Shown in pieces: positions 7,584 through 9,508 of a DNA stretch of 9,508 nt. Position numbers and translations under genes: made by a program. Each line of letters opens with the position of its first letter. The first letter of the stretch is position 1. The stretch spans positions 1 through 9,508 of the forward strand of contig JADFIX010000077.1 in assembly GCA_022566435.1 (NCBI GenBank). Reading direction: 5' to 3'. Source of the DNA: Planctomycetota bacterium (GTDB taxonomy: Bacteria; Planctomycetota; Phycisphaerae; UBA1845). The notes beneath the pieces are model-generated. The model was not told the DNA's origin, searched no databases, and saw only the letters and a program-made list of their open reading frames with translations.

Positions 7584-8774
7584 CTACGCAAGAACCGTTC
7601 TCGGGCGGCGGATGAGAACGGTGCCGGCGGTGAGGATTATGAGTGTCAAAGCAACGACACCCCAATCGGAGACGGCCGGGATGAGGAACAGGTCGTCGCA
7701 GGCGTCGTCCTCGCCGCTGTTGTTGTTGTCGCCCAGGCACGACGTCCCACCGCCGCGGAACACCGCGCCGCTAAGGCTGTCGCAGGATGCTTCCGTAAGG
7801 TCTTGGCAGCTTCCATCGTCGAGACAGCAGGCGGCCTGGCCGATCTGGAAGTCGGCGAACTCGATGATGTTGACCGCCTCACCGTCGTCGAAGATGAAGC
7901 GGGTGATCTCGCCCGACGGCGGTGGCTGATCGAGAGCGATTTCCACGGTGTCCGGCTCGTCGATCTCGCGGCGGCGGACGGCGATGACCGTGGGTGCTAT
8001 TCCACCGGTGGAAGTCACGGTGATCTCATCGAGATAGATGTAGTTGGCGGCGTCGAAGGTCACGGTGAACGTGTCCAGACCGTTCAAGACGCCGGAACTG
8101 ACGAAGCCGCTTGGCGGATCGGTGGCCACGATGCGCTCGCCCGAATCCAATTCTCCATAACGCACAAAGTCCCACTCGTTTTTCATGCCGGGAAACCAGT
8201 CGATGCTGCACCCACCGTTGCCCCACATCTGAAGCGTATTGAAACCGTTGGGGACACCGGGAGTCAAAGAGAATACAAACCGATCGCCGTCCACCGACCA
8301 CCAGTAGTTCTCCCCGTCCAGGCTTTCGAAACGAAACGTGTGGAATTGGCTCATGTCCAGTCCGAGGACGAAATCGCCGCCTTCGAAAGTGATCACCGAG
8401 TCGCCGTACATGTACACCAAGTCGCTGATCCCCTGGTAATCCACCGTAAAGGCGGCATCACAGCCCACGAGAATCGGTCCCAGCGGAAAGTTGGAGCGGA
8501 AGCGCCACTCGACCCACAGCGTCGGGGGGGGGGCATCGGGCGGCTGGGTAATTCTGAATCCATAGCTCGCAAAGTCATCCGCCTCGGACCAGAAACGCAC
8601 GAAGTGACCGTCCTCGAGAAACTCGCTGCACGGCGGGTCGCAGGGGTTTCCCATGACCCAGCCCGCCGACGGGTCGAGCGGGTGGACGTCGCCCTCGTAG
8701 CGGTAGAGCGTCTCGTCGGCACGCACCGCGATGGCGATCAATAAAACCAAGATGGTTGGAAAAAACGGTTTCAT
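7584..8774 (-). CDS. Secreted hypothetical protein with IPTL-CTERM-like sorting signal
   Basis: This is a 396-residue exported protein of unknown function. Residues 1-19 are a signal peptide (Lys, hydrophobic core, AVRA cleavage site before DE). Residues about 25-210 are rich in Trp, Phe and Gly and read like a beta-sandwich (LamG or concanavalin-like), for example WVEWRFRSNFPLGPI and FHTFRFESLDGENYWWSVDG. Residues about 215-310 resemble an Ig-like module (DPPSGFVSSG..., FTVTFDA). A Cys-rich segment follows (Cys316, 317, 323, 331, 346, 359), then an Asn/Asp/Gly linker. The C-terminus is IPAVSDWG (365-372), a hydrophobic helix (373-388) and RR: the layout of an IPTL-CTERM/exosortase-type signal, which would retain and process the protein at the cell envelope. 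No sorting protease is in the window. Residues DAPPPT are encoded across a C10 tract. The start has no strong ribosome site but follows a plausible promoter. The beta-sandwich and Ig assignments are inference. Confidence 0.85.
   Translation of the reverse strand: MKPFFPTILVLLIAIAVRADETLYRYEGDVHPLDPSAGWVMGNPCDPPCSEFLEDGHFVRFWSEADDFASYGFRITQPPDAPPPTLWVEWRFRSNFPLGPILVGCDAAFTVDYQGISDLVYMYGDSVITFEGGDFVLGLDMSQFHTFRFESLDGENYWWSVDGDRFVFSLTPGVPNGFNTLQMWGNGGCSIDWFPGMKNEWDFVRYGELDSGERIVATDPPSGFVSSGVLNGLDTFTVTFDAANYIYLDEITVTSTGGIAPTVIAVRRREIDEPDTVEIALDQPPPSGEITRFIFDDGEAVNIIEFADFQIGQAACCLDDGSCQDLTEASCDSLSGAVFRGGGTSCLGDNNNSGEDDACDDLFLIPAVSDWGVVALTLIILTAGTVLIRRPRTVLA
7594..7622 (-). terminator. Perfect inverted repeat spanning the 3' end of the surface-protein gene
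   Basis: ACCGTTCTC (7594-7602) and GAGAACGGT (7614-7622) are perfect 9-bp arms around an 11-base loop. On the minus strand the second arm is followed by TCTTGCG and then the TAG stop, so the stem lies inside the last codons (TVLIRRPRTVL) rather than after them. It may act as an overlapping terminator. It may also be partly a by-product of the repeated Thr-Val-Leu codons that encode this tail. Confidence 0.35.
8524..8533 (-). repeat. Ten-base G:C homopolymer in the coding region
   Basis: Ten consecutive G on the plus strand (ten C in the gene) lie inside the codons for Ala-Pro-Pro-Pro of the secreted protein. The frame is continuous from signal peptide to sorting signal with exactly ten, so this is the in-frame length. 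Tracts of this kind slip readily during replication and sequencing. Confidence 0.9.
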
Positions 8775-8811
8775 GGCATCTCAACCGCACCGTCCGAAAA
8801 GTGACCCGGCC

Positions 8812-8840
8812 ATTATGCCGCGCGAACCACGGAAAAACAA
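8812..8840 (-). promoter_or_regulatory. Candidate sigma70-type promoter for the secreted protein
   Basis: On the minus strand TTGTTT (8835-8840) and CATAAT (8812-8817) are separated by exactly 17 bases. The -10 box matches consensus at 5 of 6 positions and the -35 at 3 of 6 (including the TTG). The predicted transcript would start about 30 bases before the ATG of the 7584-8774 gene. Confidence 0.4.
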
Positions 8841-8873
8841 GGCAAACGGTGCGTCGCGGGTACTGGTAAAGTT

Positions 8874-9230
8874 TCAATCGAGTAGCCCCAACAATTCCTC
8901 GATCGTCCAAACGTGATCCGTCAGCCCTGATGCCACCGCTGGGCTGGTCTTGATTGTCGAATGCACGCGGCAGTAGTTGTAGAACATGAAGAAGAGCGCC
9001 ACCGCGCACCAGTGGTGCTCGATCTTCTTGCTGTGGGCGTTCGTGAGCCGAGTAAACCGCCTCATCTGCATACGAATGGTCAGATTGTGGCGTTCGACCA
9101 AGCCTGTCGAAACGTGCTCGCGGTCCGGTAGGCCGATCTGCGGGATTTTCTTGGTGCCGTTGCACCTGCCCGGCGAGTATTTCCGCTCGGCCCCCTCGCC
9201 CCCGATGGTAGGGCAAACATGCGGCGGTGG
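8874..9230 (-). pseudogene. IS1-type transposase, C-terminal remnant
   Basis: The frame ending at TGA 8874-8876 encodes the C-terminal part of a DDE transposase of the IS1-family type often found as single-ORF copies in bacteria. Recognisable blocks, in order, are ERKYSPGRCNGTKK (from about 9188), STGLVERHNLTIRMQMRRFT, RLTNAHSKKIEHH, ALFFMFYNYCRVHSTIKTSP and AVASGLTDHVWTIEELLGLL. Family members have about 280-300 residues. Only about 105-118 remain here and the N-terminal helix-turn-helix and catalytic aspartates are gone, so it cannot be active. Upstream the frame runs without interruption into a TGA at 9231-9233 that is also the stop of the neighbouring protease gene. A TTG at 9099-9101 is not a credible start. 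No terminal inverted repeats or target-site duplication were found. This is a decayed IS scar. Confidence 0.85.
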
Positions 9231-9508
9231 TCACATCGGTGGCGTGGCCAGCGCATCCCAAACCAGCGTCTTCAGGTTGAACGCGGCGTGGATCAGAATC
9301 GGGACGACCAGCGAACCCGTGCGTTCATAGCTGTATCCGATCAACACCGCGAGCACCGCCAGCGCCCCCACGGCGTCGGGTTGGAAGGAATGGACCGCTC
9401 CGAAGGCGACGGAGGTTCCGAGGATGGCCACCCCGCGCCGGCGCAGAAGTCCCACCAGGAAGGTCTGCAGCAACCCGCGGAAGAAGAGCTCCTCAGCCAC
9501 CGGTGCGA
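9231..9508 (-). CDS. CPBP-family intramembrane metalloprotease (CAAX-like), C-terminal part
   Basis: The frame is open to the window edge and encodes about 91 residues of a CPBP (CAAX protease/bacteriocin-processing, Abi) membrane protein, a glutamate/histidine-dependent intramembrane protease fold. All three conserved motifs are present: APVAEELFFRG (EExxxR), FGAVHSF (FxxxH) and LIHAAFN (HxxxN). Hydrophobic helices lie between them, as in the family. The N-terminal helices and true start are outside the window; the GTG at 9498-9500 is internal to motif 1. The protein stops at TGA 9231-9233, 14 residues after the last motif residue, which is short but acceptable. The tail (LKTLVWDALATPPM) abuts the IS remnant and could have been altered by the insertion. 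Members process peptides or prenylated proteins, or confer self-immunity to bacteriocins; nothing here decides which. Confidence 0.85.
   Translation of the reverse strand, partial: APVAEELFFRGLLQTFLVGLLRRRGVAILGTSVAFGAVHSFQPDAVGALAVLAVLIGYSYERTGSLVVPILIHAAFNLKTLVWDALATPPM

Noticed and set aside
7327..7740. 137-codon minus-strand frame across the gap between the efflux and secreted-protein genes
   Set aside because: It overlaps the ends of two well-supported genes and consists of Arg/Pro/Ser-rich sequence without domain features.
7803..8744. 313-codon open frame on the plus strand opposite the secreted protein
   Set aside because: It lies wholly antisense to a gene with a signal peptide, sorting signal and promoter. 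Its sequence shows no family features and is explained by the codon bias of the real gene.
8575..9261. 228-codon minus-strand frame spanning the IS remnant and the start of the secreted protein
   Set aside because: It is a frame-shifted shadow. The recognisable transposase sequence is in the other frame ending at 8874.
9231..9508. CPBP protease as an Abi-type phage defence or bacteriocin-immunity system
   Set aside because: The family includes such members, but no toxin, bacteriocin or partner gene is visible and the gene is truncated by the window. Family membership alone does not support a defence role.

Overview
The window reads as bacterial chromosome of fairly high GC, most likely from the Planctomycetota. 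The main pointer is the secreted protein at 7584-8774 (minus). It ends in an IPTL-CTERM-like sorting signal and carries a Cys-rich 'CCLDDGSC...' module of a kind I associate with planctomycete surface proteins. This assignment is inference from protein style. No rRNA, tRNA or other marker gene is present.

Layout. (1) 1-1272: the 3' end of a probable glycosyltransferase (plus strand) faces a membrane-anchored FkbM-type methyltransferase (minus strand), with hairpins between the two stop codons. This looks like the edge of a polysaccharide or glycolipid locus. (2) 1273-1687: a gap of about 415 bp between divergently transcribed genes, with no convincing gene. (3) 1688-2362: a PlsC-like acyltransferase with an unusual 'PEGD' block. 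(4) 2516-7405: a two-gene efflux operon, with an RND inner-membrane pump followed after 9 bp by a TolC-like outer-membrane factor. The periplasmic adaptor gene that normally accompanies such a pair is absent from the window. A dyad flanked by two TTGACA-containing repeats lies upstream and may be its control region. (5) 7406-7583: a short gap between convergent genes with an imperfect hairpin. (6) 7584-8774 (minus): the secreted, sorting-signal protein, containing a ten-base G:C homopolymer and preceded by a plausible sigma70-type promoter. (7) 8874-9508 (minus): the C-terminal remnant of an IS1-type transposase, abutting and in frame with the 3' end of a CPBP (CAAX-like) membrane protease gene that runs off the window.

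How the genes fit together: the RND and outer-membrane genes are clearly co-transcribed, and the pump presumably borrows an adaptor encoded elsewhere. The glycosyltransferase, FkbM and acyltransferase genes are all consistent with building or modifying envelope lipids or glycans, but they are not in one operon here. I found no defence system, CRISPR array or other clearly new multi-gene system. The most interesting items are the adaptor-less pump operon with its upstream dyad, the altered acyltransferase motif, the homopolymer in the surface protein, and the IS scar fused to the protease reading frame.
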